Made by a program: the position numbers and the translations under genes. From PRO6 sp049646625 (lineage in GTDB: Bacteria; Pseudomonadota; Alphaproteobacteria; Rhizobiales; Xanthobacteraceae): a DNA stretch of 38,945 nt. How positions within the stretch are numbered: the stretch's first letter is position 1; every line of letters starts with the position of its first letter. The notes beneath the pieces are model-generated. The model saw only the letters and a program-made list of their open reading frames with translations. It had not been told where the DNA came from and did not search any database. Positions 26,601 through 34,038 of this stretch are shown in pieces. The DNA lies in the NCBI GenBank assembly GCA_049646625.1, contig JBARWE010000216.1, positions 1 to 38,945 on the forward strand, given 5' to 3'.

Positions 26601-26986
26601 TCTATCTATGGTCCGGGTTGACGAAGGTTGCCCGTGACGAGGTCATCTCGCATATCGTCATTCCAATAAGGGCGGGCCTTCTGCAACGATTCGAAAAATT
26701 TGCGATACGACAAGGCGATTTCGCCGAGGCTTCGGTCGCGCTCACCGCCGAGATGCATCGTGGCACGGTAAGGCATCTCCGTCTTTATGCCGGCGCGATT
26801 TCCCCGCAACCTCTTCATGGCAAAGCTGCGGAGCAACTCCTCGTCGGCCAAAGACCGACACCATCGATCATCAGAGCGGCATCTGAAACGCTGATCGCCG
26901 GCAGCCTGCCGCTCCGGAATAATGGGCACAAAACCCATCTGCTAGTGAATCTGGCTGAGAAGGCGCTGACATCGGCGTTCCGGTAA
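23612..26986 (+). CDS. Molybdenum hydroxylase large fusion: Mo-cofactor subunit + FAD subunit with extra Fe-S insert (set 2)
   Basis: This 1124-residue protein joins two subunits that are normally separate. Residues 1 to about 770 are the molybdenum subunit, with GGGFGGK near residue 240, QYRGMGAPHTIW, and the glutamate of KAGAEPT near residue 713. From about residue 800 an FAD domain follows, with RIIAGGTDMLVG and TPQIRNVATIAGDLCQ. Cys920, 925, 934, 942, 944, 962 and 966 lie in an insert of the type that binds a [4Fe-4S] cluster in the FAD subunits of 4-hydroxybenzoyl-CoA reductase and E. coli PaoB. No stop or frameshift interrupts the junction. ATG at 23612 was chosen; upstream in-frame codons lie in the 2Fe-2S gene. 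Confidence 0.92.
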   Translation: MGEVGKRVVQAEAYQKVSGKAVYTHDVVLPDMLHGSILRSPHCHARIISIDTSQALKLPGVVAVITGADFSGRRYQHLGGTYSDRHPLATDKVRFWGEEVAAVAATSLAIAEQACRLIDVEYDTLPASLTPDASRRPDAPDIHIAPAAAAGKNLAIGFSCDYGDIEAAFAAADDIIEDEFEHGIAVPCCMETNGTVASYNPETNTLDIWTATQAPYFIRKEIAHLLDFETERVRIRAVEVGGGFGGKSKMCEQEALAALLSLKAGRPVKITLNRKDEFISGKTDHAKKIRIKTAFSKDGTIQHRSVSLQIDNGAYTAYAPTYVGASRQRTTCLYRIRSAHYDCDLVYTNKVPGGQYRGMGAPHTIWAIESHMDQIAERLGRDPLEYRLSQANQSGDITPLKWRISTCGMSDCLTAVGRMSEWQTKRGERTAERGIGVAGMIHPSGGVIYLEGNYSNTRIELSADGDLIVHTQTADAGTWQNTTLAQVAADALGVRTEQVRVSHMDTTNAPDDLGSAASRVTFVTGNATIRAAMLLKEKIQAHLARHWNCEAERIVIGNGEARHPHDPDRHLSFRKIAELCGPLVADGYFTTPGERPDPVTGEGNYAATYVFGAQTAEVEVERATGRIRILKMCVAQDVGRALNPTAVEGQIYGGVLQGIGMALQEELVFEEGRPVNASFLDYRVPRIGEAPPIDISLIETSDPLGPYGAKAGAEPTINATIAAIANAVAHATGIRFRKLPLTPARVLAALEERDKRRLSNKPWKRPYNAEVAAVRAIYPNVVFPALRKIGTRFAHTPERHKSPTTIRPRSLSDLYEVLVNEPRRKRIIAGGTDMLVGLKQGIYDPDVLVDITGLSEFRGITIANEPATAGSMLVIGAATSLSEIARNPDVHEHFPSLVHCIEQIATPQIRNVATIAGDLCQEKRCWFFRSALPCYKLGGPTCPCFAVTGDSRHHSILGAKRCAAPCPSDLAPMLSALSGYARVTGKRGPWTVAINDLYLWSGLTKVARDEVISHIVIPIRAGLLQRFEKFAIRQGDFAEASVALTAEMHRGTVRHLRLYAGAISPQPLHGKAAEQLLVGQRPTPSIIRAASETLIAGSLPLRNNGHKTHLLVNLAEKALTSAFR

Positions 26987-27022
26987 AAAATCCCCATCTC
27001 GAACAGTGAAAGGTTAAGGTAA

Positions 27023-27721
27023 ATGACTGATCCGACGCGAGCGCTTTATGCATCGGTCTACCGGGGCGACACGACTTGGAACGCCAATCTTGATGCACGG
27101 CTCGCCCGCCTCGAGAGCGGCAGTCTGGACGCCAAGTCCCGCGAGTTGATTTTTGTCGTAGGGCACCTGCTCAATGAAAATGGCGAAGCGGCCCGGTATC
27201 ACCAGAAGCGTGCGCGAAAACATGGCGCGATCAACGACGACTTCCGCCTGATCCTGAAAATTCTCGACTTCTATCGAGGCCTTCGGATTTTTCAGGATGC
27301 GCAAAAGCTCGTCGGCTTCTGGCGGAGCGGAAACTTTCCGGAAATAAGAAAGCCATCAAATGGAAGCGTGCAGGAGATTTTTGAGGAGATCATCCGCACC
27401 CGGACCTATATTGCCAACGGCTTTCGTGTCTACAGCGCCGACGGCGACTGGCTCAGGCTCTATCTTGAGCGCTCCGATAATATCAAGGCGTCGCCAAAAT
27501 CTCTCGACGATCGCCTTGTTCAGCTTGTTTCTCTTGCGGTAACGCTCAAGAACCACCGCTACTCCAACAACTGGAACGATGGCTGCATTCAGGTCCATGA
27601 CGAGAAGGCGCGTGCCCTTGGAGCGTCGGCGCAGGACATTCTTGAGGTCGTCCAAATCATTGAGATCTGCGAATCCTCGGCCACCGCCCTCCAGGGAAAA
27701 CAGTATCTTGATCTGGATTGA
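27023..27721 (+). CDS. AhpD/carboxymuconolactone decarboxylase-like protein with two repeats and no CxxC
   Basis: The 232-residue protein shows two CMD/AhpD-like helical repeats: residues about 38-70 (SRELIFVVGHLL, H60) and about 165-205 (LVQLVSLAVTLKN, C188, H192, KARALGAS). In AhpD-type proteins a C-x2-C-x3-H motif does thiol chemistry. Here the first repeat has lost both cysteines and the second keeps one, so peroxidase chemistry is unlikely. A non-redox role such as decarboxylase, hydrolase or isomerase is possible. AAGG lies just before the ATG, and the gene begins 37 bases after the Mo-FAD fusion in the same operon. The family assignment is moderate; the function is open. Confidence 0.7.
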   Translation: MTDPTRALYASVYRGDTTWNANLDARLARLESGSLDAKSRELIFVVGHLLNENGEAARYHQKRARKHGAINDDFRLILKILDFYRGLRIFQDAQKLVGFWRSGNFPEIRKPSNGSVQEIFEEIIRTRTYIANGFRVYSADGDWLRLYLERSDNIKASPKSLDDRLVQLVSLAVTLKNHRYSNNWNDGCIQVHDEKARALGASAQDILEVVQIIEICESSATALQGKQYLDLD

Positions 27722-27947
27722 CCTTTCTCTGAACATCCGTCTTGTAGCGATTGGAGTTTCGCCCGAGCAATATTGAACGCATGCCGGCCGATCGGCTGCA
27801 ATCGGAAGCGGTCCGGGCAGACGATAAGCGCATAACTAATATGCGCGCGAGCCTGCCCATCATAAAGACCTGGGGGCTGCCCTCGAGTCTGGCTTGATCA
27901 ACGTTGACATTGATGCAAACTCGCCCGGCGTTTCTCCGGGGAATTTC

Positions 27948-28400
27948 ATGCATCAAATGGTGGCTTTGGGACTGAGTGCTCTTGGGCTTCTGGCCGGAGC
28001 CAGCGCGTTGCTTCAACAGGTCGTTCTGGCAAACCTCAGGACCGCACTTGGATCGGCTTATTGGGCTATTCTTAGCAGCTATATTGTCGGGACACTGGCG
28101 ATGATCGTTGTCGTGATCGCCATGCGGGAGCCGATATTCACGATGAGCGCCGTCGCGAAAAGTTCGCCTGTGTCGTGGGCGGCCGGCGTGTTTGGAGTGA
28201 TCTATATCGTTCTATCGATAATGCTGATCCCGCGACTTGGCGCGGCCACCGTACTGGCACTTCTGGTGGCGGGACAGCTCTTGGCAGCCATCGCATTCGA
28301 TCATTTTGGGGTTTTTGGCCTGGAGAAACATCCGGTGGATGTGTATCGCGCAGCCGGAGCGGTTCTCCTCATCGCCGGTGTCATGCTTATCCGCAGATAA
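27948..28400 (+). CDS. YdcZ/DUF606-type DMT transporter
   Basis: The 150-residue protein has about five hydrophobic helices and matches the DUF606/YdcZ group of the drug/metabolite transporter superfamily by length and pattern (GLLAGASALLQQVVLANL, GSAYWAILSSYIVGTLAM, VLSIMLIPRLGAATVLALLVAGQ, GAVLLIAGVMLI). It probably exports a small metabolite from the inner membrane. ATG at 27948 has GGGGA about six bases upstream and is preferred to a TTG start at 27894. It lies 226 bases after the CMD-like gene, so membership in the divergon is probable but not certain. Confidence 0.82.
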   Translation: MHQMVALGLSALGLLAGASALLQQVVLANLRTALGSAYWAILSSYIVGTLAMIVVVIAMREPIFTMSAVAKSSPVSWAAGVFGVIYIVLSIMLIPRLGAATVLALLVAGQLLAAIAFDHFGVFGLEKHPVDVYRAAGAVLLIAGVMLIRR

Positions 28401-28430
28401 CGCAAGGCCTGGCGTGAATAGGACCGGCGG

Positions 28431-28706
28431 TCAGCCATGGCCGCCGTCACCTCCACGCGGCTGCATTTCGCGCATTTCGGCCCATCCATGCGCCGTCGTG
28501 ATGTGCTGTCCCTCGCCGATCAATAGATCCCGGTCGGTCTGATCGCCGAGTTTTGGTGCCTCGGTCACATTCGGGGCATGGCACGCTGCCCCCCGCGTCG
28601 CGACCTGCCCACCGGATTGGTGCACACCGTTCGCTGCATTCTCCACTGCAAAGAGGGGGATCGCGATCAGAATCCCGAACAAGCACCCCAGCCAATTCAT
28701 CCGCAT
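28431..28706 (-). pseudogene. Decayed cytochrome-c5-like gene (heme motif lost)
   Basis: The 91-residue frame starts with a hydrophobic leader (NWLGCLFGILIAIPLFAV) and continues with GAACHAPNVTEAPKLGD, which closely follows the class-I cytochrome c5 pattern (CxxCH, then VxGAPKLGD). It also has MREMQPRGG, resembling the c5 methionine segment MPPRGG. The first heme cysteine is a glycine (G-A-A-C-H instead of C-x-x-C-H), and the C-terminal helix of normal c5 is missing. It is divergent from ccoN and shares the FNR box region. I read it as a remnant; a small non-heme periplasmic protein is the alternative. Confidence 0.5.
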
Positions 28707-28783
28707 GATTGGCCCGTAATCCGATCCACCGGATCAACCAAACGACCTCCGAAAAACCCCGCGCGGCTCCAAACGCTGTGACC

Positions 28784-28797
28784 TTGATCTGGATCAA
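28784..28797. promoter_or_regulatory. FNR/FixK2 box upstream of ccoN
   Basis: TTGATCTGGATCAA is a perfect FNR/Anr/FixK site (TTGAT-N4-ATCAA). Its centre is about 91 bases before the ccoN ATG, and a TAGGAT -10 candidate at 28817-28822 would place the start near 28829, putting the box at roughly -39 to -41. This is the usual class-II activator position, so low-oxygen induction of ccoNOQP is expected. Confidence 0.88.
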
Positions 28798-28881
28798 GGC
28801 GTCACCAGAGCGGGGATAGGATTGCTTCAAGACAGCTCGCTTCTATGGAGCGGCTCACCAAAGGATTGTCGAGGGCTGTCG

Positions 28882-30498
28882 ATGAAATACGGGGTCGAAA
28901 TCATCCTTGTCGCGTTAGCGGCGTTCGTTGCGCTGCTGGGTGCCGCCTTCGCAGCCGACGAAGCTTTCCGTATACATATGTTTATTTTGTTTCTTATGCT
29001 GGTGGTGGGCGCATTCATTCTTCTACGGATCACGCCACTTACCGCGCCGTCACTCGATCTCCCCGAGAGTTCGCACTACATGGATGGACCAATCCGTTAC
29101 GGAGCCATCGCCACAATGTTTTGGGCTGTGGTTGGTCTTCTTGTCGGTGTAGTCATCGCCCTGCAGCTCGCCTATCCAGACTTCAATCTGGAGCCGTGGT
29201 TCAATTTCGGGCGCATGCGGCCGCTTCATACATCGGCCGTCATTTTTGCCTTCGGCGGCAACGCCCTGATGGCGACCTCCTTCTATGTTGTTCAGCGAAC
29301 GACCGGAGCCAGGCTTTTCGGAGGTAATCTTTCGTGGTTCGTCTTCTGGGGCTACCAGCTTTTTATCGTGATGGCCGCCACTGGCTATCTCCTTGGCATT
29401 ACCCAGAGTCGCGAGTACGCCGAGCCTGAGTGGTATGTGGATCTATGGCTAACAGTCGTCTGGGTCGCCTATCTCGTCGTATTTCTTGGCACGATACTGA
29501 AGCGGAAAGAACCACACATCTATGTTGCCAACTGGTTCTACCTGTCCTTCATCGTGACAATCGCGATGCTGCACATCGTGAACAATCTGGCGATGCCGTC
29601 GTCTCTCGTCGGCTCAAAGAGCTACTCGCTGTTCTCTGGCGTGCAGGACGCGCTAACGCAGTGGTGGTACGGCCATAACGCCGTCGGCTTTTTCCTGACG
29701 GCCGGCTTCCTTGGTATGATGTATTACTTCGTACCAAAACAGGCGAACCGCCCAGTCTATTCCTACCGCCTGTCGATCATCCATTTCTGGGCGCTGATCT
29801 TCCTCTATATCTGGGCCGGGCCACATCATCTGCACTACACGGCGCTGCCGGATTGGGCGCAAACGCTTGGCATGGTCTTCTCGATCATGCTGTGGATGCC
29901 GTCCTGGGGCGGTATGATCAACGGCCTGATGACGCTGTCAGGGGCATGGGACAAGATCCGAACCGATCCCATCATCCGAATGATGGTGATGGCGATCGCC
30001 TTCTACGGCATGTCGACCTTCGAGGGTCCGATGATGTCAATCAAAGCGGTCAACTCGCTCAGCCACTATACTGATTGGACGATCGGCCATGTGCATTCCG
30101 GCGCGCTTGGCTGGGTCGGCATGATCTCCTTTGGGGCGATCTATTACATGGTGCCAAAACTCTGGGGGCGCGACCGACTCTATTCGCTGCGCCTTGTCAC
30201 CTGGCACTTCTGGCTCGCCACCCTCGGTATCGTCGTCTACGCAGCCGTCATGTGGGTGTCGGGCATCATGCAAGGCCTGATGTGGCGCGAGTACGACGAG
30301 CAAGGTTTCCTCGTCTATTCCTTTGCCGAAACCGTCGCAGCCATGCATCCCTACTATGTGCTGCGCGCTGTCGGTGGCCTTCTCTATCTTTCCGGTGCGC
30401 TGATCATGGCCTGGAATGTCGCCATGACCATCCGTGGCTACCAACGCGAGGAGCGGCCAATGGTCGGCAGTGCCCCCGCCATTCAGCCCGCCGAGTAG
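28882..30498 (+). CDS. ccoN: cbb3-type cytochrome c oxidase subunit I
   Basis: This 538-residue, about 12-span subunit holds the low-spin heme b and the heme b3-CuB centre that reduces oxygen. Histidines are seen in RMRPLHTSAV, in WWYGHNAVGF, in the CuB pair WAGPHHLHYT and in WTIGHVHSGALGW. The SYRLSIIHFWAL segment carries the tyrosine that cross-links to CuB in this family. The start was placed at ATG 28882 (MKYGVEI) rather than the upstream frame at 28822. The N-terminal 60 residues add a hydrophobic segment pair. It is the first gene of ccoNOQP. Confidence 0.97.
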   Translation: MKYGVEIILVALAAFVALLGAAFAADEAFRIHMFILFLMLVVGAFILLRITPLTAPSLDLPESSHYMDGPIRYGAIATMFWAVVGLLVGVVIALQLAYPDFNLEPWFNFGRMRPLHTSAVIFAFGGNALMATSFYVVQRTTGARLFGGNLSWFVFWGYQLFIVMAATGYLLGITQSREYAEPEWYVDLWLTVVWVAYLVVFLGTILKRKEPHIYVANWFYLSFIVTIAMLHIVNNLAMPSSLVGSKSYSLFSGVQDALTQWWYGHNAVGFFLTAGFLGMMYYFVPKQANRPVYSYRLSIIHFWALIFLYIWAGPHHLHYTALPDWAQTLGMVFSIMLWMPSWGGMINGLMTLSGAWDKIRTDPIIRMMVMAIAFYGMSTFEGPMMSIKAVNSLSHYTDWTIGHVHSGALGWVGMISFGAIYYMVPKLWGRDRLYSLRLVTWHFWLATLGIVVYAAVMWVSGIMQGLMWREYDEQGFLVYSFAETVAAMHPYYVLRAVGGLLYLSGALIMAWNVAMTIRGYQREERPMVGSAPAIQPAE

Positions 30499-30507
30499 GA
30501 GCTTTTA

Positions 30508-31239
30508 ATGTCTTTGCTGGATAAACATTCAGTCATTGAGAAAAACGCTACGCTGCTGTTCGTTTTCTCGCTGCTGGTGGTTACGGTTGGTGGCATCGTC
30601 GAGATCGCACCGCTTTTCTATCTTCAGAACACCATCGAGAAGGTGGAAGGGATGCGTCCCTATTCGCCGCTCGAACTGGCCGGGCGAAACATCTACATTC
30701 GCGAAGGTTGCTATCTGTGCCACAGCCAGATGATCCGGCCGTTCCGCGACGAGGTCGAGCGTTACGGTCACTACAGCCTGGCGGCGGAATCCATGTACGA
30801 TCATCCGTTCCAGTGGGGATCAAAGCGCACGGGGCCGGATCTCGCCCGTGTCGGCGATCGCTACTCCAATGACTGGCATGTCCAGCACCTGACCGATCCG
30901 CGCTCGGTCGTGCCGGAATCGATCATGCCGCGCTACGGTTTCCTCAAGGACAAGCCGCTCGATCCGAAAAATTTCGCCGCTGAACTTGTTGCCAACGCCC
31001 GTGTCGGCGTCACCTACACACAGGACATGATCGACCATGCGCAGGCCGATCTGAAGGCGCAGGCTGACCCCAATGCGGACACGTCCGGAGTGGAGGCCAG
31101 ATACCCCAAGGCGAAGATCGGCGACTTCGACGGCAATCCGCAGGCAGTCACCGAGATGGATGCGCTGGTTGCTTATCTGCAGATGCTTGGCACGCTAGTC
31201 AATTTTTCGACCTACGACGAAGCCGCCGGCTACCGCTGA
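30508..31239 (+). CDS. ccoO: cbb3-type cytochrome c oxidase subunit II (monoheme)
   Basis: The 243-residue subunit has one N-terminal membrane anchor (LLFVFSLLVVTVGGIVEI) and a periplasmic monoheme domain with the heme motif CYLCHSQ. The axial methionine is likely in PESIMPRYGF. It passes electrons from CcoP to CcoN. It starts nine bases after ccoN. Confidence 0.97.
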   Translation: MSLLDKHSVIEKNATLLFVFSLLVVTVGGIVEIAPLFYLQNTIEKVEGMRPYSPLELAGRNIYIREGCYLCHSQMIRPFRDEVERYGHYSLAAESMYDHPFQWGSKRTGPDLARVGDRYSNDWHVQHLTDPRSVVPESIMPRYGFLKDKPLDPKNFAAELVANARVGVTYTQDMIDHAQADLKAQADPNADTSGVEARYPKAKIGDFDGNPQAVTEMDALVAYLQMLGTLVNFSTYDEAAGYR

Positions 31240-31248
31240 GGTGACGTG

Positions 31249-31401
31249 ATGGACGCCTACACTGCGATGCGCCACTTCGCCGACAGCTGGGGTTTGCTTG
31301 CCATGACTCTGTTTTTCGTTGGCACGGTCGTTTTCGTGTTTCGTCCCGGTAGTCGCAAAAGTGCCGACGAAGCCGCCCGTATCCCACTTAAGGACGATTG
31401 A
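31249..31401 (+). CDS. ccoQ: cbb3-type oxidase assembly/stability subunit CcoQ
   Basis: This 50-residue protein has one membrane helix (SWGLLAMTLFFVGTVVFVF) followed by a basic cytoplasmic tail ending PLKDD. Position between ccoO and ccoP and this short single-span pattern identify CcoQ/FixQ, which stabilises the oxidase complex. The gene lies nine bases after ccoO. Confidence 0.92.
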   Translation: MDAYTAMRHFADSWGLLAMTLFFVGTVVFVFRPGSRKSADEAARIPLKDD

Positions 31402-31403
31402 TA

Positions 31404-32267
31404 ATGAGCGAAAAGCCGATCGATGAGATCTCCGGCGTCTCGACCACCGGTCACGAATGGGACGGCATCAAGGAACTCAACAATCCCCTGCCGCGCTGGT
31501 GGGTATGGACTTTCTACGCCACGATCGTCTGGGCGCTCGCTTATACAATCGCCTATCCCGCCTGGCCGATGCTCAGTTCCGCAACTCGTGGAATACTTGG
31601 CTGGTCCAGCCGCGTTGAAGTCAAGAACGAGCTTGCCGTAGCCAGCGCCGCGCAGGCGCAGTTCGTCGAGGCGATCAAGGCCAAGAGCGTGGCCGAGATT
31701 GCCGCCGATGATCAGCTCAGGAAATACGCCATCGCCGCCGGCGCAGCCGCGTTCAAAATTAATTGCATCCAGTGTCACAGCTCGGGGGCGTCCGGCGGAA
31801 TCGGCTATCCTGATCTCAACGACGACGACTGGCTGTGGGGTGGCAAGATCGAAGATCTCTATCTGACGATCACCCATGGCATTCGCTTTGCAGCGGACCC
31901 CAATACGCGCTCTTCGGAAATGGCGCCCTTCGGGGGCGTTCTCGACAATAGTCAGATCGCCCAGGTGAGCGCCTATGTTGCCGGCCTGTCCGAAACTCCG
32001 AGCGACAAGGCATCGGTTGGCCCGGGTGCCCAGATTTTCGCAGAGAACTGCGCCGCGTGTCATGGCGAAGACGCCACGGGCAATCGCGAACTCGGCGCAC
32101 CGGATCTGACCGACGCAATCTGGCTCTATGGCAAAAGCGAGGCAGCAATCGCGGCACAGGTGCGCAACCCGAAGAACGGCGTCATGCCGGCCTGGGGCGC
32201 ACGGCTGGGCGACACGACGGTAAAGGAACTCGCGGTGTTCGTTCATTCGCTGGGAGGAGGAGAATAG
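31404..32267 (+). CDS. ccoP: cbb3-type cytochrome c oxidase subunit III (diheme)
   Basis: The 287-residue subunit has an N-terminal cytoplasmic part (EWDGIKELNNPLPRWW, typical of CcoP), one membrane helix, and two cytochrome c domains with heme motifs CIQCHSS and CAACHGE. It is the entry point for electrons from soluble or membrane cytochromes. ATG at 31404 starts two bases after the ccoQ stop; a TTG six bases earlier was rejected. Confidence 0.96.
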   Translation: MSEKPIDEISGVSTTGHEWDGIKELNNPLPRWWVWTFYATIVWALAYTIAYPAWPMLSSATRGILGWSSRVEVKNELAVASAAQAQFVEAIKAKSVAEIAADDQLRKYAIAAGAAAFKINCIQCHSSGASGGIGYPDLNDDDWLWGGKIEDLYLTITHGIRFAADPNTRSSEMAPFGGVLDNSQIAQVSAYVAGLSETPSDKASVGPGAQIFAENCAACHGEDATGNRELGAPDLTDAIWLYGKSEAAIAAQVRNPKNGVMPAWGARLGDTTVKELAVFVHSLGGGE

Positions 32268-32323
32268 CGTGGCGGGTCTGCCTGTTCCCGGAGGCTGCCG
32301 CACCGAGAAAAGCGCCAGAGCAG

Positions 32324-32359
32324 CCACCAGGGTCTTGACCTGTATCAAGACCCTGGTGG
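32324..32359. promoter_or_regulatory. FNR/FixK2 box inside a 36-bp perfect palindrome, upstream of ccoG
   Basis: The arms CCACCAGGGTCTTGA (32324-32338) and TCAAGACCCTGGTGG (32345-32359) are exact reverse complements around CCTGTA. The centre TTGACCTGTATCAA (32335-32348) fits the FixK2/FNR consensus TTGA-N6-TCAA. It lies between ccoP and ccoG, about 96 bases before the ccoG ATG. As RNA the same palindrome folds into a 15-bp hairpin downstream of ccoP, but no T-tract follows, so it may act as a 3' mRNA stabiliser or weak terminator as well as an activator site. Confidence 0.85.
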
Positions 32360-32454
32360 GCATATTCCGGTTATCGATGACATTGGAAGCAGATGTCCTC
32401 GGTCGGCATCGCCAACCACGATAAAGGCCAGCGGCGCTATCGCCGGTGTTTTTT

Positions 32455-34038
32455 ATGCTGAACCAGAACGAAGTTGAAAGACTGGAAGCGGAAGCCGTCA
32501 ACTCGGCCAAGGCTCGGCAGCCGCTATACGCACCCCGCAAGAAGATTTTTCCAAAGCGTGCTTTCGGCGCCTTTCGCCGTTTCAAATGGCAGGTGATGGC
32601 CGTCACGCTCGCCATTTACTATCTCACGCCATGGCTGCGCTGGGATCGCGGCCCCCACGCGCCTGACCAGGCGGTGCTGATAGATCTGGCACATCGCCGC
32701 TTCTATTTCTTCTTTATCGAGATCTGGCCACAGGAATTCTATTATATCGCCGGCCTGCTTGTCATGGCAGGGATCGGCCTCTTCCTGATCACCTCCACCG
32801 TCGGCCGCGCATGGTGCGGCTATGCTTGCCCGCAGACCGTATGGGTCGATCTCTTCCTTGTTATCGAACGCTGGATCGAAGGCGACCGCAACGCACGCAT
32901 TAAGCTCGAAGCAGCACCTTGGACGATCGGCAAACTGTCCATGCGGGCAGCCAAGCATGGCATCTGGCTATTGATTGCGGCCATGACAGGCGGTGCCTGG
33001 ATCTTCTATTTTGCCGATGCGCCGGGATTGTTCGTCGATCTCTTTACCGGCAATGCCGCCCCCGTGGCCTATGCGACCGTCGGGATTTTGACAGCGACAA
33101 CTTATGTCTTTGGCGGCCTGATGCGTGAGCAGGTTTGCACCTATATGTGTCCCTGGCCGCGTATCCAGGGGGCAATGCTCGACGAGAATTCGCTGACAGT
33201 CACCTATAACGACTGGCGAGGCGAGCCACGCACGCGCGGCACAAAGAAAGCGCTGGCCACCGGCAAGAGCATCGGCGACTGCGTTGACTGTAACGCCTGC
33301 GTCGCAGTCTGCCCGATGGGGATCGATATCCGCGACGGCCAGCAACTCGAATGCATCACTTGCGCACTCTGTATCGACGCCTGTGACGATGTGATGGACA
33401 AGATCGGTAAAGAGAAGGGGCTAATTTCCTATGCCACCCTTTCCGATTACAATGCCAACATGGCGCTCGCGACCGGCGGCGGCAGCCATGCGATCGAGCC
33501 GGCACTGGTGCGCGGTGCCGACGGCAGGCTCTTGGACGAGGTGGCGCATTTTCATCTAACGAAGATCTTCCGATTGCGTACTTATATCTATTTCGGCGCA
33601 TGGTGCCTGGTCGGCGCCGCCCTGACCTATACGCTTCTGACGCGCGACAGGCTGGAAGTGAACGTACTTCATGATCGCAACCCGCAGTTCGTCACCCTCT
33701 CCGACGGCTCGATCCGCAACGGCTATACGGTCAAGTTACTGAACATGATCCCCGAACCGCGCACCGTGATCGTGTCGGTCGAGGGTCTGGCGGGGGCAAC
33801 CATTAGCGTCGGCGGCATGGATGAAAAGCTTGGTCAGTCCGTCGAGGTCGCCCTCGAACCTGATCGACTGAAAACCCTGAAGGTCTTCGTTAAGCTGCCA
33901 CGCGAACTCATTAGCGCGCAAGCAACCCACTTCACCTTCTTCGTCGAGGACACCGCCAGCTCCGAACGTGATCGCTATGTCGCCACTTTTAACGCCCCCG
34001 AGAGCTACGATGACAAAGCCCACTCGAACCGCCGGTGA
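32455..34038 (+). CDS. ccoG: Cytochrome cbb3 oxidase accessory protein CcoG (two [4Fe-4S] clusters)
   Basis: The 527-residue membrane protein has several hydrophobic spans and a cytoplasmic ferredoxin region with CVDCNACVAVCPMGID and CITCALCIDACDDV, each a [4Fe-4S] set. A further cysteine motif lies in GRAWCGYACPQTVW. A periplasmic C-terminal domain (about residues 400-520) follows. CcoG is thought to reduce copper for delivery to the oxidase. The ATG at 32455 was preferred over GTG at 32446; no good ribosome-binding site is seen. It overlaps ccoH by 29 bases. Confidence 0.95.
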   Translation: MLNQNEVERLEAEAVNSAKARQPLYAPRKKIFPKRAFGAFRRFKWQVMAVTLAIYYLTPWLRWDRGPHAPDQAVLIDLAHRRFYFFFIEIWPQEFYYIAGLLVMAGIGLFLITSTVGRAWCGYACPQTVWVDLFLVIERWIEGDRNARIKLEAAPWTIGKLSMRAAKHGIWLLIAAMTGGAWIFYFADAPGLFVDLFTGNAAPVAYATVGILTATTYVFGGLMREQVCTYMCPWPRIQGAMLDENSLTVTYNDWRGEPRTRGTKKALATGKSIGDCVDCNACVAVCPMGIDIRDGQQLECITCALCIDACDDVMDKIGKEKGLISYATLSDYNANMALATGGGSHAIEPALVRGADGRLLDEVAHFHLTKIFRLRTYIYFGAWCLVGAALTYTLLTRDRLEVNVLHDRNPQFVTLSDGSIRNGYTVKLLNMIPEPRTVIVSVEGLAGATISVGGMDEKLGQSVEVALEPDRLKTLKVFVKLPRELISAQATHFTFFVEDTASSERDRYVATFNAPESYDDKAHSNRR

